From Rhodobacteraceae bacterium Alg238-R152 (lineage in GTDB: Bacteria; Pseudomonadota; Alphaproteobacteria; Rhodobacterales; Rhodobacteraceae), in contig UNRJ01000005.1 in the NCBI GenBank assembly GCA_900537125.1, positions 310,001 through 374,000 on the forward strand: a stretch of DNA of 64,000 nt, read 5' to 3'. The notes beneath the pieces are model-generated. The model had not been told where the DNA came from. It searched no databases and saw nothing but the letters and a program-made list of their open reading frames with translations. Positions 45,559 through 55,441 of this stretch are shown in pieces (position 1 is the stretch's first letter; each line of letters opens with the position of its first letter). The position numbers were made by a program, and so were the translations under genes.

Positions 45559-46646
45559 CAGCCTTCCCTCTTCTCAAAATCAATCCGCGGATCAACAAAC
45601 ACATACATCATGTCCGACAAAATCCCGACCACGAGCCCAATAAGACCAAAGACAAACAAAGTGCCAAAAATCACCGGATAATCCCGCGCCACTGCGGCTT
45701 CAAAACCCAGCCGCCCTAATCCGTCGAGAGAGAAGATCGTCTCAATCAACACCGAGCCGCCAAAAAACACCCCGATAAACACAGCCGGAAAACCCGCGAT
45801 CACAATCAACATCGCATTGCGGAACACATGGCCATAGAGCACGCGCTTTTCAGTCAGACCTTTGGCCCGTGCCGTCATCACGTAGTGCTTTTTGATCTCG
45901 TCGAGAAAGCTGTTCTTTGTCAAAAGTGTGAGCGTTGCAAAGGCCGCAATGGTCGAGGCCAGCACAGGCAAGGTGATGTGCCAGAAGTAATCCAACACCT
46001 TGCCAATCATTGTCAGGTCTTCAAAATTGTCTGACGTCAGTCCTCGCAGTGGGAATATTTTCCAATAGGACCCGCCCGCAAAGAGCACCAAAAGCATGAT
46101 CGCAAACAAGAATCCTGGAATGGCGTAACCGATAATGATCGCCCCAGAGGTCCAGGTATCAAACGGCGTGCCATCTTTCACCGCTTTGCGAATTCCCAGC
46201 GGTATGGACACCGCATAGGCAATCAGCGTCGCCCAAAGCCCTAAGGTGATCGACACCGGCATTTTTTCCAGCACCAGATCGGTCACGCTGATTTTGCGGA
46301 AATAGCTCTCCCCAAAGTCCAGGCGCATGTAGTTGCCCATCATGGTCAGGAAGCGCTCCAACGGCGGCTTGTCAAAGCCAAACTCTTTCTCCAGCTCCTC
46401 AATGAACTCTTTGGGCAATCCCCGTGCCCCTAAGTATTCACTGTCCGAGCCAAAGGTCTCCTCCGTGGCCACGTCTTCGCCACCACCGGCAAAGCCCGCG
46501 AACACATCGCCCTCGCCCTGCATCTTGGCAAGGACCTGCTCCACAGGCCCGCCCGGCACAAATTGCACCAGTGTAAAGTTGATGATCATGACCCCAAGCA
46601 ATGTTGGGATCACAAGCAACAGTCGTCGGAGGATATAAGCGCCCAC
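45558..46646 (-). CDS. yejB: ABC permease YejB
   Basis: A 362-residue permease. The N-terminus [20 protein letters not shown] and the EAA loop [23 protein letters not shown] are typical of DppB/YejB. The insert with an acidic region (about 45-85) is characteristic of YejB. It lies four bases after yejA. Confidence 0.93.
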   Translation of the reverse strand: MGAYILRRLLLVIPTLLGVMIINFTLVQFVPGGPVEQVLAKMQGEGDVFAGFAGGGEDVATEETFGSDSEYLGARGLPKEFIEELEKEFGFDKPPLERFLTMMGNYMRLDFGESYFRKISVTDLVLEKMPVSITLGLWATLIAYAVSIPLGIRKAVKDGTPFDTWTSGAIIIGYAIPGFLFAIMLLVLFAGGSYWKIFPLRGLTSDNFEDLTMIGKVLDYFWHITLPVLASTIAAFATLTLLTKNSFLDEIKKHYVMTARAKGLTEKRVLYGHVFRNAMLIVIAGFPAVFIGVFFGGSVLIETIFSLDGLGRLGFEAAVARDYPVIFGTLFVFGLIGLVVGILSDMMYVFVDPRIDFEKREG

Positions 46647-46650
46647 CGGA

Positions 46651-48594
46651 TTACTTCCTCAACGCGCCAGAGGTGATCAACGCCTCATGTTTGTCTTTGT
46701 TGTACCACCAGAAATCCAACACACCGACCGCATAAGGCGGCAGCTCTTCTGGCCGTTCATACATATCAAAATACGACACCCAGCTTTCACCGACATATCC
46801 GGCATGCGCAATGATACGCTCATAGCGCAAGGCACGGTCGAGGGCTGTCAACGCAACCACTTCGTCTTCGCGTGTTGTGGTCGCCAGAGCCGCATCAATG
46901 ATCGCATCCACCGCCGGGCTGCGCAGTGCTGCTGGGTTGTAGGTAGACACCTCCGCAGTTTTGGAGCCAAACATCTGACGCAACCCGGTGCCTGCGGCTG
47001 CAAACGATCGGTAGCGGTTGTAGATCATATCGTAGTCTTTATCGATCCACCGCTGCTGCGCCTGTGCGCTGTCAACCTTATCCGCTTTCACTTCAATGCC
47101 CCAGTTGGCCAGTGTTTTCACATAAGTTTCAATCAGCGCGAGACGGGTTTCATCCCAGGTCGCAATCACAAGGCAATCCAGCGACATCTGCTTGCCATCT
47201 CCGTCCACCATTTGACCCGCGTCATTCACGGTCCATCCGGCTTTCTCAAACAATTTCAGCGCCGCACGTTTATTGCGGCGGTCAATTGGATTGGATGGGT
47301 TTGAGGTGTGCGGCACTACCGCCGGTTCCGTCAGCATTTCTGCAGGAACCGCATCGCCCAGAGATTTCAGAAGCTCAAGTTCAGCACCTTCCGGCACACC
47401 TTTGGCTTCCCACTCCTGACCTTCTGCAAACGAACTCCTCTGGGTGGTCAGCTCATACTGGAGCGATTCACGCACCCACTCAAAGTTAAACGCCAAAGAC
47501 AGCGCATGGCGCACATCACGGTTATCAAGCGGTGCGCGCAACGTGTTATACAGCATGCCAAAATTTGTCGGCGCAGACCCGCTTGGCAGCGCCTCTTTCT
47601 TCACCGTGCCGTTTGTAATGCCAGGGAAGTCATAACCTGTCGCCCAGCGCTTGGTGGAGCCTTCTGAGCGGAACGTGAACTCGCCCGCCTTAAACGCCTC
47701 AAACTCCGCTGTCGCGTCGGTGAAGTACTCAATCCGAACTTTGTCAAAGTTGAAGCGCCCAACATTAGCCGGGTGATCCCAGCCCCAATAATTTGGATTA
47801 CGGACATACTCGACGTAGCGGTTAAACTCATAGTCGCCAACTTGATAGGGTCCTGAGGCCAACGGCGCCAAGATGGAGGGTTCATCCAACCGCTCACCGG
47901 TCTCCTTGTACCAAGCTTCTGAAAAGATCGGCGTTCCACCCACTTGGCCCACCAAGGAACGGCGCGAAATCCCATCGGCGAATGTGTATTTGAGCGTGTG
48001 GTCGTCAATCACCTCCACACCGGTAATCCGTTCTTTCACAGATCGCGCATAGGAGCGGATGGCTTGCTCTAAGAAAAGGTTGTGGGTGAACGCCGCATCC
48101 TGCGCCCGGAGGGGGGAGCCATCGCTGAACACCACATCGTCACGCATGTGGAACACACACCACTCTTTGCTCTTGGGATACTCCACCTCTTTAGCGATCA
48201 AGCAATAGCTGTCCGTAATGGAGTCTGCTGGGGCGCCACCACCCCAGGGCATTTCGGCAAACATGCTTTCGGCAACAACGCCAGCGTAGCTTTCCGGGTT
48301 GCCGCCTTTCCATGAATACCGATTGAACCCATCAAAGGTACCGCGCGTACTCAGCGTGATTGTGCCACCTTTGGGCGCGTTGGGGTTTACATAGTCAAAA
48401 TGCGGAAAGTCAGTAGGATACTGCAGATCGCCAAAAAACGAATAGCCATGTGAGCGGATGATTTCATCCTCAGTGGCCCAGGCCATCCCGCCGCCAAGTC
48501 CGGCACCAATCGACAATGCGCTCCCGCCCATCAATCGCAGCGCTCCACGGCGATCAAACATTGGCCCGGCAATTTTGAATGTCTTTTCTGTCAT
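46651..48594 (-). CDS. yejA: Peptide-binding protein YejA
   Basis: A 647-residue extracellular solute-binding protein (family 5). The N-terminus has [28 protein letters not shown], an RR-containing signal sequence that may use the Tat route. Next is [29 protein letters not shown], a YejA hallmark. It captures oligopeptides in the periplasm for YejBEF. First gene of a five-gene unit. Confidence 0.92.
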   Translation of the reverse strand: MTEKTFKIAGPMFDRRGALRLMGGSALSIGAGLGGGMAWATEDEIIRSHGYSFFGDLQYPTDFPHFDYVNPNAPKGGTITLSTRGTFDGFNRYSWKGGNPESYAGVVAESMFAEMPWGGGAPADSITDSYCLIAKEVEYPKSKEWCVFHMRDDVVFSDGSPLRAQDAAFTHNLFLEQAIRSYARSVKERITGVEVIDDHTLKYTFADGISRRSLVGQVGGTPIFSEAWYKETGERLDEPSILAPLASGPYQVGDYEFNRYVEYVRNPNYWGWDHPANVGRFNFDKVRIEYFTDATAEFEAFKAGEFTFRSEGSTKRWATGYDFPGITNGTVKKEALPSGSAPTNFGMLYNTLRAPLDNRDVRHALSLAFNFEWVRESLQYELTTQRSSFAEGQEWEAKGVPEGAELELLKSLGDAVPAEMLTEPAVVPHTSNPSNPIDRRNKRAALKLFEKAGWTVNDAGQMVDGDGKQMSLDCLVIATWDETRLALIETYVKTLANWGIEVKADKVDSAQAQQRWIDKDYDMIYNRYRSFAAAGTGLRQMFGSKTAEVSTYNPAALRSPAVDAIIDAALATTTREDEVVALTALDRALRYERIIAHAGYVGESWVSYFDMYERPEELPPYAVGVLDFWWYNKDKHEALITSGALRK

Positions 48595-48836
48595 TTGGCC
48601 CCTCCTGCGCCTGCGCGCGTGTCAGCGGAATTCTTACCTTTCAAGCTAAAGGGGGTGGGCAACAACATTCAAGTTCGGATTGTATCAACAGGCTGTGATT
48701 CCGCGCGACATTGGCAAATTATTGCTTTCATTCACACTTTTTGAGCCTTGCGTCCAATCTCAAAAGACACGGACCAACGTATATAGCGCCGAACAATCAG
48801 CGCAGGAACCCGTTTTGGACTGAAGGGAGGGTGGGT

Positions 48837-48930
48837 GAGAGGCTGGACAACGACCCAAGCGGGTCTCGTTACGGCTGCTTCCTTCCGGATCTGACCGGGT
48901 TGGCGAGGCGCTCGCCCGCGCCAACCTCTC
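48837..48930 (-). ncRNA. ffs: Signal recognition particle RNA (small 4.5S type)
   Basis: On the minus strand the conserved core TCCGGAAGGAAGCAGCC is present, the GGAA tetraloop and asymmetric internal loop that bind Ffh. The flanks GAGAGGTTGG and CCAGCCTCTC pair to close the RNA, giving a length of about 94 bases, normal for the small bacterial form. It guides nascent membrane proteins with Ffh to FtsY. Ends are set by base pairing and may be off by a few bases. Confidence 0.93.
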
Positions 48931-48995
48931 AAGAGGCGATATAGGCCGAACCGATCGAAGATGCAAGGCGGGCAAAGCAAAAGCCACTTACCTTT

Positions 48996-50885
48996 TTAGA
49001 GCCGCGCCATATCCAATTCATACCGGTCAAATCCCCCGGGCACTTCGCCAAGTGATCTCATCGGCAGGCTGGACATTTCCTGAAAAGCCGCAGCTCCTGG
49101 CCCTGTGTCAAACACCGCTCGAACACCCTCCAAACGATGAAGGTGCCATGTCTCAAGTTTCATGTCTCGTTGCCCGGACGTCTCCGCAATGTGCCACGCC
49201 AACACATCCCGCACCCGCGCCGGTGCCATTTCGACAGCGCGCCCTTGACCGATGGCGGGGAAATTGCCGCCGCCGCCGCCGCGATAGTCGTTCGTGACCA
49301 GCAAAAACTCCTGCTCCGGCGCAATTTGCACACCACGCCAACAGATATTGTTCACCCGGCGTGCTTGCGGATTGATCAAGCTGCCATCCATTGCGTAGCG
49401 CGCTGGCTGGGACAGATCCACGGCATAGGACAACCCGTAAATTGCCTCACGATTGTAGGTTGGCGTATCTCTGTCATATAAGAACTGCGCCTCCCCCAAA
49501 GGGAGCAGCTGGTTGTAAACAGCACAGCCCTTTTCCAGCCATTCCACAACATCTCGCCCACAGGTTTGCACCACGCTGATATGGTTGGAATATGGCTGCA
49601 TATCCGCAATAACCCTTGCCGAAACCGCCCCAGACGGCACATCTACATAATGAAACGGCCCGGCACGACCGCCACATTTAAGCGGTGCCACTGACGCTAT
49701 TAGGGGCATGAACTCCAGCGCGCGCCCAGCCAGCTCGCCACGCACATACGCAAGTTTGGCTTCCGCCACCAACCGCGACGCACAATCATCTTTTACCATT
49801 GAAAAATAGCTGGTCACCGGCCCAACCACCTGTCCGATTGTGCGACGCATATGTGTCAGCGTTTGCTTATGGGCTTGCCCCACCGCTGAGATAAGAAAAG
49901 GCGCCTCCACAGGCGCGGTATCATTTTCCGATCGCAAGTCATGCACCTGCACCCGATGTCCCTCAACCTGCCATTTTGCATCAGAACACACCAATTCGAG
50001 GTCAATTTGTCCAACGTGGGTGGCATAGACGCCCGGCATGACAGCCGGTTTGCCATGCAGCGTGCCGGCCACGGGATCAATCGCGCCGCTTGATCCAAAA
50101 CTCGGCGACGGAAACACCCGATGCACATGTCCCGCGACAATCGCATCCACGCCGTCTAGCTCTGCCAATGGCACCGAAACATTCTCCGCCTCTTCGCCAG
50201 AGGTAACCTCTTGGATACCACTGTGCGCCAGCGCCACAATCACATCCGCGCCTTGCCGTTTCAGGTCCGCAACCTGCCGCCTTGCGGCCGCCAACATCCC
50301 CTCAGCAATCAACCGCCCCGCGATTCGCAGCGCATCCCACGCCACAACTTGAGGGGGCAACACCGAAAACACCCCAACATGCACCATCTGTGCACGCCCC
50401 CTTTCGTCCTGTGTTGCCACATTCAGGAGTAAATTGGGCTGCCACAACCCCGCATAGACCGAGGTATTGTGATCCCGGCTTGGGTGCAGATTTGCGCATA
50501 AAACCGGTGCATCCAACGCCAAAAGCGCCGCCCGCACATCTTCCGCAGGCATATTGAACTCATGATTGCCCAACCCAATTGCATCGTACCGCAAGGCATT
50601 CAACGCTGTGACAACCGGGTTCGCCGCCCCGGCCCCGGCGCCACCCTCATAAGGATCAGCAATGGCGGCCCCTTCCAGAAAGTCGCCGTTGTCAAACACC
50701 AACGTGGCCACGCCATCTTGACGTGCGGCCTCAATCACTGTTGCCGCCCGCGCCAAAGATCCAAACTCCGTCGCGCAGTCTTTGCTGTAATCGTAATCCA
50801 AAAGTGTCGCATGCACATCGCTGGTCGCCATGATGCGCAGAGCAACACGCGCTCCTTCAGACCCCTTCAGGCGTGTGTTTGACAC
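48996..50885 (-). CDS. CpdB-like 2',3'-cyclic nucleotide phosphodiesterase / 5'-nucleotidase
   Basis: A 629-residue bipartite enzyme. The metallophosphatase half has TSDVHATL, NGDFLEGA, GNHEFN and GHVHRVFP; the 5'-nucleotidase C-terminal half contains the substrate-stacking region and TNDYRGGGGG. Classic CpdB is periplasmic, but here the start MSNTRLKGSEGARVALRIMATSD gives no signal peptide, so it may be cytoplasmic. It recycles nucleotides. Standing alone beside ffs. Confidence 0.85.
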   Translation of the reverse strand: MSNTRLKGSEGARVALRIMATSDVHATLLDYDYSKDCATEFGSLARAATVIEAARQDGVATLVFDNGDFLEGAAIADPYEGGAGAGAANPVVTALNALRYDAIGLGNHEFNMPAEDVRAALLALDAPVLCANLHPSRDHNTSVYAGLWQPNLLLNVATQDERGRAQMVHVGVFSVLPPQVVAWDALRIAGRLIAEGMLAAARRQVADLKRQGADVIVALAHSGIQEVTSGEEAENVSVPLAELDGVDAIVAGHVHRVFPSPSFGSSGAIDPVAGTLHGKPAVMPGVYATHVGQIDLELVCSDAKWQVEGHRVQVHDLRSENDTAPVEAPFLISAVGQAHKQTLTHMRRTIGQVVGPVTSYFSMVKDDCASRLVAEAKLAYVRGELAGRALEFMPLIASVAPLKCGGRAGPFHYVDVPSGAVSARVIADMQPYSNHISVVQTCGRDVVEWLEKGCAVYNQLLPLGEAQFLYDRDTPTYNREAIYGLSYAVDLSQPARYAMDGSLINPQARRVNNICWRGVQIAPEQEFLLVTNDYRGGGGGNFPAIGQGRAVEMAPARVRDVLAWHIAETSGQRDMKLETWHLHRLEGVRAVFDTGPGAAAFQEMSSLPMRSLGEVPGGFDRYELDMARL

Positions 50886-51113
50886 AACAGTTCCTTAAGT
50901 TCGTTCCAGCGCCGAGGGCAGCTCTCAACTCAAGCTGCCAATGTCACCTGACACATCCTAGTCCTCACCAGTGTGCGCATATTTAGAATGATTGCAAATC
51001 CCAATCCGCCACCAACGCTGAGTTCACATGATGACATCGCCTGTCACAGCTCCAACAGATGTGATTGCAGCCTGAGCCACAACATGCCACCTCTGTGCCA
51101 ACAGGAGACCCAC

Positions 51114-52088
51114 ATGCGACACGCCGAAACTGTTACCTTTGGAGGCTCAGCCCTCAACCGCGCCGCCGAACTTCGCGGTGAAACGGCGGACGCCCGCGTA
51201 GAGAATTCGAACAGTCGTAGCATTGCCCTCTGGCGTGGCAAGCCTTTGGTTTCGGGTGAAAACCTCGATCAACTGGTCCACTTACCCACCAGCCATCGTT
51301 TGTTTTCTGAAGCACAAAAGCCCTCGGTGCCACCCATTTTTCTTGGACTCTCAGAAGACGGTGGCGCACTCTTTGCGCACGATATTTCTGCCTGGGATCC
51401 CCCCGAATTGGATACGGCATCACTTCAGCAGTTCTTCGACCCGACGCACCAACACCATCCGGCAGTGCCCAACGATCACCGGTTTGTTGAGTTACGTGGC
51501 GTCATGGCACAGCTCAGCGCCCGCGATGCAGAACTTGCCGCCACAGCACGGTCAATTTTTGGCTGGCATCGGTCCCATCGGTTCTGCTCCAATTGCGGCG
51601 CGGAAAGCCGCATGGCGCAGTCTGGATGGCAACGCAATTGTCCGGCTTGCGATACTCCGCATTTCCCCCGCACCGATCCCGTGGTGATCATGTTGATCAC
51701 CAAAGGCAACAAAGTCTTGATGGGTCGTTCACCCGGCTGGCCGGAAGGCATGTACTCCCTGCTGGCTGGATTTGTTGAGCCGGGTGAACCTCTCGAAGCG
51801 GCCGTCCGCCGCGAGGTGTTTGAAGAGGCTGGGATACGCGTTGGGGCGGTCTCCTATTTGGCCAGCCAGCCGTGGCCGTTTCCGTCATCTTTGATGTTTG
51901 GTTGTGAAGGCGAAGCTTTGGACGATGCCATCACCGTGGACCCACAAGAGATCGAAGACGCCCTCTGGGTCACCCGCGAAGACATGCTGACCGTGTTCTC
52001 CGGTCAACACCCCAAACTGAAACCGGCCCGAAAGGGGGCCATTGCTCACTTCCTGCTGCGGAACTGGCTTGCGGACCGTCTCGATTGA
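51114..52088 (+). CDS. nudC: NAD(+) diphosphatase / NADH pyrophosphatase
   Basis: A 324-residue Nudix enzyme. A zinc ribbon (FCSNCGAE, NCPACD) precedes the Nudix box GFVEPGEPLEAAVRREVFEEAG. SQPWPFPSSLM is the NADH-specific signature. It hydrolyses NAD(H) and removes NAD caps from RNA. ACAGGAG before ATG 51114 sets the start; the frame from 50973 is rejected. Confidence 0.94.
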   Translation: MRHAETVTFGGSALNRAAELRGETADARVENSNSRSIALWRGKPLVSGENLDQLVHLPTSHRLFSEAQKPSVPPIFLGLSEDGGALFAHDISAWDPPELDTASLQQFFDPTHQHHPAVPNDHRFVELRGVMAQLSARDAELAATARSIFGWHRSHRFCSNCGAESRMAQSGWQRNCPACDTPHFPRTDPVVIMLITKGNKVLMGRSPGWPEGMYSLLAGFVEPGEPLEAAVRREVFEEAGIRVGAVSYLASQPWPFPSSLMFGCEGEALDDAITVDPQEIEDALWVTREDMLTVFSGQHPKLKPARKGAIAHFLLRNWLADRLD

Positions 52089-52130
52089 CGCGACTATAGC
52101 CGCAAAACAGCAGTCATACTTAGAGGCACC

Positions 52131-52598
52131 ATGGAACTCACAGGCAGAGAAGACGTCGACGTCCCAATTGCACAAGCTTTTGATATGCTGACCGATGTCG
52201 AAGTGTACGAACGTTCCGCCTTACGTCGCGGTGCAGAAGTGACACGCATTGACGCGTTGGCCCGTCCCGGCGTGGGCACAAAATGGGAAATCGCTTTTCA
52301 GTACCGCGGAAAACCACGTGAAGTGACCCTGGAGATCGTCGGATTTGATACCCCCAATGAAGTTGAGATGAAAGCCATCCTGCAGGGTCTGGAGACGGAC
52401 ATCAAAATTGAATTGGTTGCCTTGTCACGCACGCGCACCCGCATCCAATTCTGGTCCGGCATGCGCGCCAACAACCTGCCCGCTCGCCTGTTGCTGCAAT
52501 CTTTGAAACTGGCGCGCAGCTCTTTGAACAAACGCATGGCCAAGCGCATGGCAACGCTGCGCGACGATTTGGAAGACCGCTACTCGCGCATGGCGTAG
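52131..52598 (+). CDS. SRPBCC (START-like) family protein
   Basis: A 155-residue protein with the helix-grip pattern: VPIAQAFDMLTDVEVYERSALRRG, then strands VGTKWEIAFQYRGKPREVTLEIVGFD, and a long basic C-terminal helix. Such proteins bind hydrophobic ligands. It is 42 bases after nudC with AGAGG before its ATG. Ligand unknown. Confidence 0.75.
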   Translation: MELTGREDVDVPIAQAFDMLTDVEVYERSALRRGAEVTRIDALARPGVGTKWEIAFQYRGKPREVTLEIVGFDTPNEVEMKAILQGLETDIKIELVALSRTRTRIQFWSGMRANNLPARLLLQSLKLARSSLNKRMAKRMATLRDDLEDRYSRMA

Positions 52599-52683
52599 CA
52601 CAATTTCCATCCACGATTAGGCTGTTGCACCAACGCCGTTCCATTGCCACAGTGGAGTCGTACCAGTGTGGGCAAAGGGTCAT

Positions 52684-53082
52684 ATGCCACAGCCAATTAG
52701 CAAGCCGATCTGGCATACAGCGATTGAGTACGCGCCCTCTTTGGCATTCCTCGTCGTCTATCTGATATCTGAGAATATGCGCATAGCCGGCTGGACGGGC
52801 ACGGGCTTCGCCGCATTTGCCTGTTGTGCCTATGCATGGGGTAAACTGTCGCCTCACAGCCTATTTTTGGGCATCAACATTTACCTGCTTTACATCACAG
52901 CCACGATCGAGGCCCTTTATGCCTTAGATCTGGACGCGGCTGGTGATGCCTTAAATATGAACGCACAGCCTCTGCTGTTCTTTTCGATATTGGTTACTGG
53001 ATGCGTCCTCGCGGCAGCTTCCAAAACTGGCTTCCTCAATATCCCCGCCGAAACGACCTATCGGCCAGACAAGACAATCTGA
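52684..53082 (+). CDS. Hypothetical membrane protein (possible N-terminal part of a longer protein)
   Basis: A 132-residue protein with about four membrane segments (YAPSLAFLVVYLIS, FAAFACCAYAWG, LFLGINIYLLYITATIEAL, LLFFSILVTGCVLAAA). AAAGGG before ATG 52684 favours it over the upstream GTG 52666. Family unknown. Two further membrane segments lie just downstream in another frame (53001-53261), so one ancestral gene may be split by a frameshift. Confidence 0.65.
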   Translation: MPQPISKPIWHTAIEYAPSLAFLVVYLISENMRIAGWTGTGFAAFACCAYAWGKLSPHSLFLGINIYLLYITATIEALYALDLDAAGDALNMNAQPLLFFSILVTGCVLAAASKTGFLNIPAETTYRPDKTI

Positions 53083-53261
53083 TTCTGATAGGGGTCAGTA
53101 CAGCTGCGACCGTTTGGGCCCTGTCTTTTGACAGCAACCGCCTGCTGAAAATGTCGCTTCCCATGATACTTTTGTTTGCCACACACAGAACACTTGCAGC
53201 GCGGCTCAGACGCAAAACTACCGAACTGCGTCACGCTCCGCAGGGTACACCCCCAAAATAG
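53001..53261 (+). CDS. Small membrane-protein frame overlapping its neighbour
   Basis: An 86-residue frame that overlaps the preceding gene by 82 bases. The part after 53082 encodes two membrane-like segments (NLILIGVSTAATVWALSF and LKMSLPMILLFATH) and a basic tail, ending 44 bases inside the pheA 3' end. The start (ATG 53001) has no good ribosome binding site. It is either a translationally coupled small gene or the displaced C-terminus of the preceding protein. Reading of both together suggests a protein of about six helices. Confidence 0.45.
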   Translation: MRPRGSFQNWLPQYPRRNDLSARQDNLILIGVSTAATVWALSFDSNRLLKMSLPMILLFATHRTLAARLRRKTTELRHAPQGTPPK

Positions 53262-54063
53262 ACACGTTGTTGGTGAAATACCGCAATTCGTCCATGGCCA
53301 ACTGTACCGAGGTATCGTCCGGATGACCTTCGATGTCTGAATAAAATTGGGTGGCTGTGAAACTACCGTTGACCATGTAGCTTTCCAGCTTGGTCATGTT
53401 GATGCCGTTGGTGGCAAACCCGCCCATCGCTTTGTAAAGCGCAGCTGGAATATTGCGTACCTCAAACACAAAGGTGGTCATCATCTTATGGTCGGTACGA
53501 CGACTGTAATCCGGCTCCCGTGACATGATCAGAAAACGGGTTGTATTGTGACCGTGATCTTCCACATCCCGCGCCAACACATCTAGCCCATAGATCTCTG
53601 CCGCCAACTCAGACGCCAACACGCCTACGTTGCGGTTTGTGCTCTCAGCAAGCTCGCGCGCCGCGCCTGCGCTATCAGCCGCTGAATAGCCCTTCATGCC
53701 ATGTGCCTTGAGGAAATTGGCTGACTGCGGCAACAACACAAGATGCGCCCGCACGGTGTCGATCTCATCCATCGGCACGCCCGGCAATCCCATCAGGCTG
53801 ATCCGCACCCGGACAAAAGCCTCATCGATGATGTGCAATCCACTCTCTGGAAGCAAACGATGAATATCCGCCACACGACCATAGGTAGAATTCTCTATTG
53901 GCAGCATCGCCAGATCAGCCTGACCACTCATCACCGCATCGATCACTTCCTCAAAAGTGCGGCACGGCATCGCCTCCATATCCGGTCGCGCCTTGCGGCA
54001 CGCTTCGTGAGAGTAAGCCCCTGCTTCCCCCTGAAAGGCGATACGATTGGTCTTCTGGTCCAT
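53218..54063 (-). CDS. pheA: Prephenate dehydratase
   Basis: A 281-residue monofunctional PheA. The catalytic domain begins AFQGEAGAYSHEAC and contains PIENSTYGRVADIHRLL and the catalytic TRF motif (HNTTRFLIM). A C-terminal ACT domain (MTKLESYMV) binds phenylalanine for feedback. It makes phenylpyruvate. There is no chorismate mutase domain. Tail-to-tail overlap with the small frame at 53261. Confidence 0.95.
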   Translation of the reverse strand: MDQKTNRIAFQGEAGAYSHEACRKARPDMEAMPCRTFEEVIDAVMSGQADLAMLPIENSTYGRVADIHRLLPESGLHIIDEAFVRVRISLMGLPGVPMDEIDTVRAHLVLLPQSANFLKAHGMKGYSAADSAGAARELAESTNRNVGVLASELAAEIYGLDVLARDVEDHGHNTTRFLIMSREPDYSRRTDHKMMTTFVFEVRNIPAALYKAMGGFATNGINMTKLESYMVNGSFTATQFYSDIEGHPDDTSVQLAMDELRYFTNNVSILGVYPAERDAVR

Positions 54064-54193
54064 TTTGCCCCTCTTCTCCCCGGTTTCTGCGCAATTTTTG
54101 TACCGAGGGCGTTTCGTCGCGGTAACTATACCTTGCGTTCACTCAGGGGAAGCGGATAGATAGCCGACAAACGCCACGAGACGGAAACGTAGC

Positions 54194-54721
54194 ATGTTCG
54201 ACACGATGACAATGACCAAGGTAGTAGGCGCCCTCTGCGGTGCGCTGCTTGTATTCTTGCTGGCCAGCTGGGCCGCCGAAACTCTGTATCACACCGGCCC
54301 TAAAGGCCACGGTGACGATCACGCCCAACAAGCCTATGTGATTGAAGTAGAAGGCGGCGACGATGCCGGCGCTGCTGTCGAAGAAGGTCCTTCGCTTGAA
54401 GAACTTCTGGCCGCCGCAGACGTCGACAAAGGCGCCAAAGTTTTCAGCAAGTGTAAAGCCTGCCACAAACTTGACGATGGTGCGAACGGCACCGGCCCTC
54501 ATCTCTACGGTGTGGTTGACCGCGCGGTTGGTTCGGTGGACGGCTTCGCCTACTCTGGCAAGCTGGTCGCAGTGGCCGACACATGGTCCACAGAAAACCT
54601 GGATCACTTCCTGGCCAATCCAAAAGGCTTTGCGCCCGGCACCAAGATGTCGTTCTCCGGCCTGAAGAAAGCCAAGGACCGCGCCAACTTGATTGCGTAT
54701 CTGCAAACCATCGGCGGCTAA
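54194..54721 (+). CDS. Membrane-anchored cytochrome c (CycM/cy-type)
   Basis: A 175-residue class I cytochrome c. An uncleaved N-terminal helix (VVGALCGALLVFLLASWAAE) anchors it, a linker rich in acidic residues follows, and the heme site CKACH with distal methionine TKMSFSGL closes the domain. It shuttles electrons between the bc1 complex and terminal oxidases such as the cbb3 oxidase encoded at 35.6-39 kb. Followed by a strong terminator. Confidence 0.92.
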   Translation: MFDTMTMTKVVGALCGALLVFLLASWAAETLYHTGPKGHGDDHAQQAYVIEVEGGDDAGAAVEEGPSLEELLAAADVDKGAKVFSKCKACHKLDDGANGTGPHLYGVVDRAVGSVDGFAYSGKLVAVADTWSTENLDHFLANPKGFAPGTKMSFSGLKKAKDRANLIAYLQTIGG

Positions 54722-54743
54722 GCCCAACCAACACTAACATTTC

Positions 54744-54773
54744 AAAAGACCGCAGCCTCGCCTGCGGTCTTTT
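54744..54773. terminator. Bidirectional terminator between the cytochrome c and phosphatase genes
   Basis: AAAAGACCGCAG and CTGCGGTCTTTT form a 12-base-pair stem with a six-base loop and a T-run, between convergent genes. Confidence 0.92.
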
Positions 54774-54786
54774 TTATTGCGCCCCC

Positions 54787-55281
54787 TTAGGCGTGAACAA
54801 TTACGCCGCCTGTCGCCCACGCCATTTGCGCGTCGGTTTCCACGGCACAGGGACGCACAGCTCTCAATCGCTGCAAGGCTTCCTCCGCAGCCTCTCCGCT
54901 TTCCACCATCAAGCGCAACACAAGCATTCCGGAGCGGCCACACCCCCCGCGGCAATGCACCAACACGCGCGCGCCTTTTTGCAAATGGGAACGCGCAAGC
55001 GTAGACAATCGCGCCCAGTGGTGAGCGACGTCACCCTCTGGCACGCCAAAGTCTCGAATCGGAAAATGTGCCCATGCAATCCCGGTGTCTCTAAGTAATG
55101 TGGGCAAGTCTTCGGCCCCCAAAGCCGCCATCTCATCCCGCTCGGTTGCGCTGACCACAAGCGTTGCGCCCCACGCCACAACCGCATCGACATCCGCCGC
55201 CAAGTCCCCGCTGTGCGCGGGTACAGCGGACAAAGCCAGCGCCCCCTGCCCCAACTCCATCGCAAAAATTTCATACCCCAT
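54787..55281 (-). CDS. Cysteine-based protein tyrosine phosphatase-like protein
   Basis: A 164-residue protein with the P-loop HCRGGCGRSGM (Cys110, Arg116) and an upstream acid candidate Asp77 in PIRDFGVP, as in dual-specificity phosphatases. GGAGGA sets the start at ATG 55281; the longer frame is rejected. Divergent from dnaX. Substrate may be a phosphoprotein or an inositol/nucleotide phosphate. Confidence 0.8.
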   Translation of the reverse strand: MGYEIFAMELGQGALALSAVPAHSGDLAADVDAVVAWGATLVVSATERDEMAALGAEDLPTLLRDTGIAWAHFPIRDFGVPEGDVAHHWARLSTLARSHLQKGARVLVHCRGGCGRSGMLVLRLMVESGEAAEEALQRLRAVRPCAVETDAQMAWATGGVIVHA

Positions 55282-55441
55282 GTGATCCTCCACTTTGCTA
55301 GCACCGATGGGCTCCACGCAGCGACTGCAGCTCCTGCCTTTTCCGCATATCCGGTGGACGTGCCGCCGCCGCGCGCTTAACCTGCGCCAGACCCGGCACA
55401 GGGGCCAGCCGAATCTTTGGCCCGCAACTTTCAGGATGCTC

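Noticed and set aside
48711-48944. Plus-strand frame over the SRP RNA
   Set aside because: The conserved SRP core and closing helix on the minus strand explain the sequence; the protein is low complexity.
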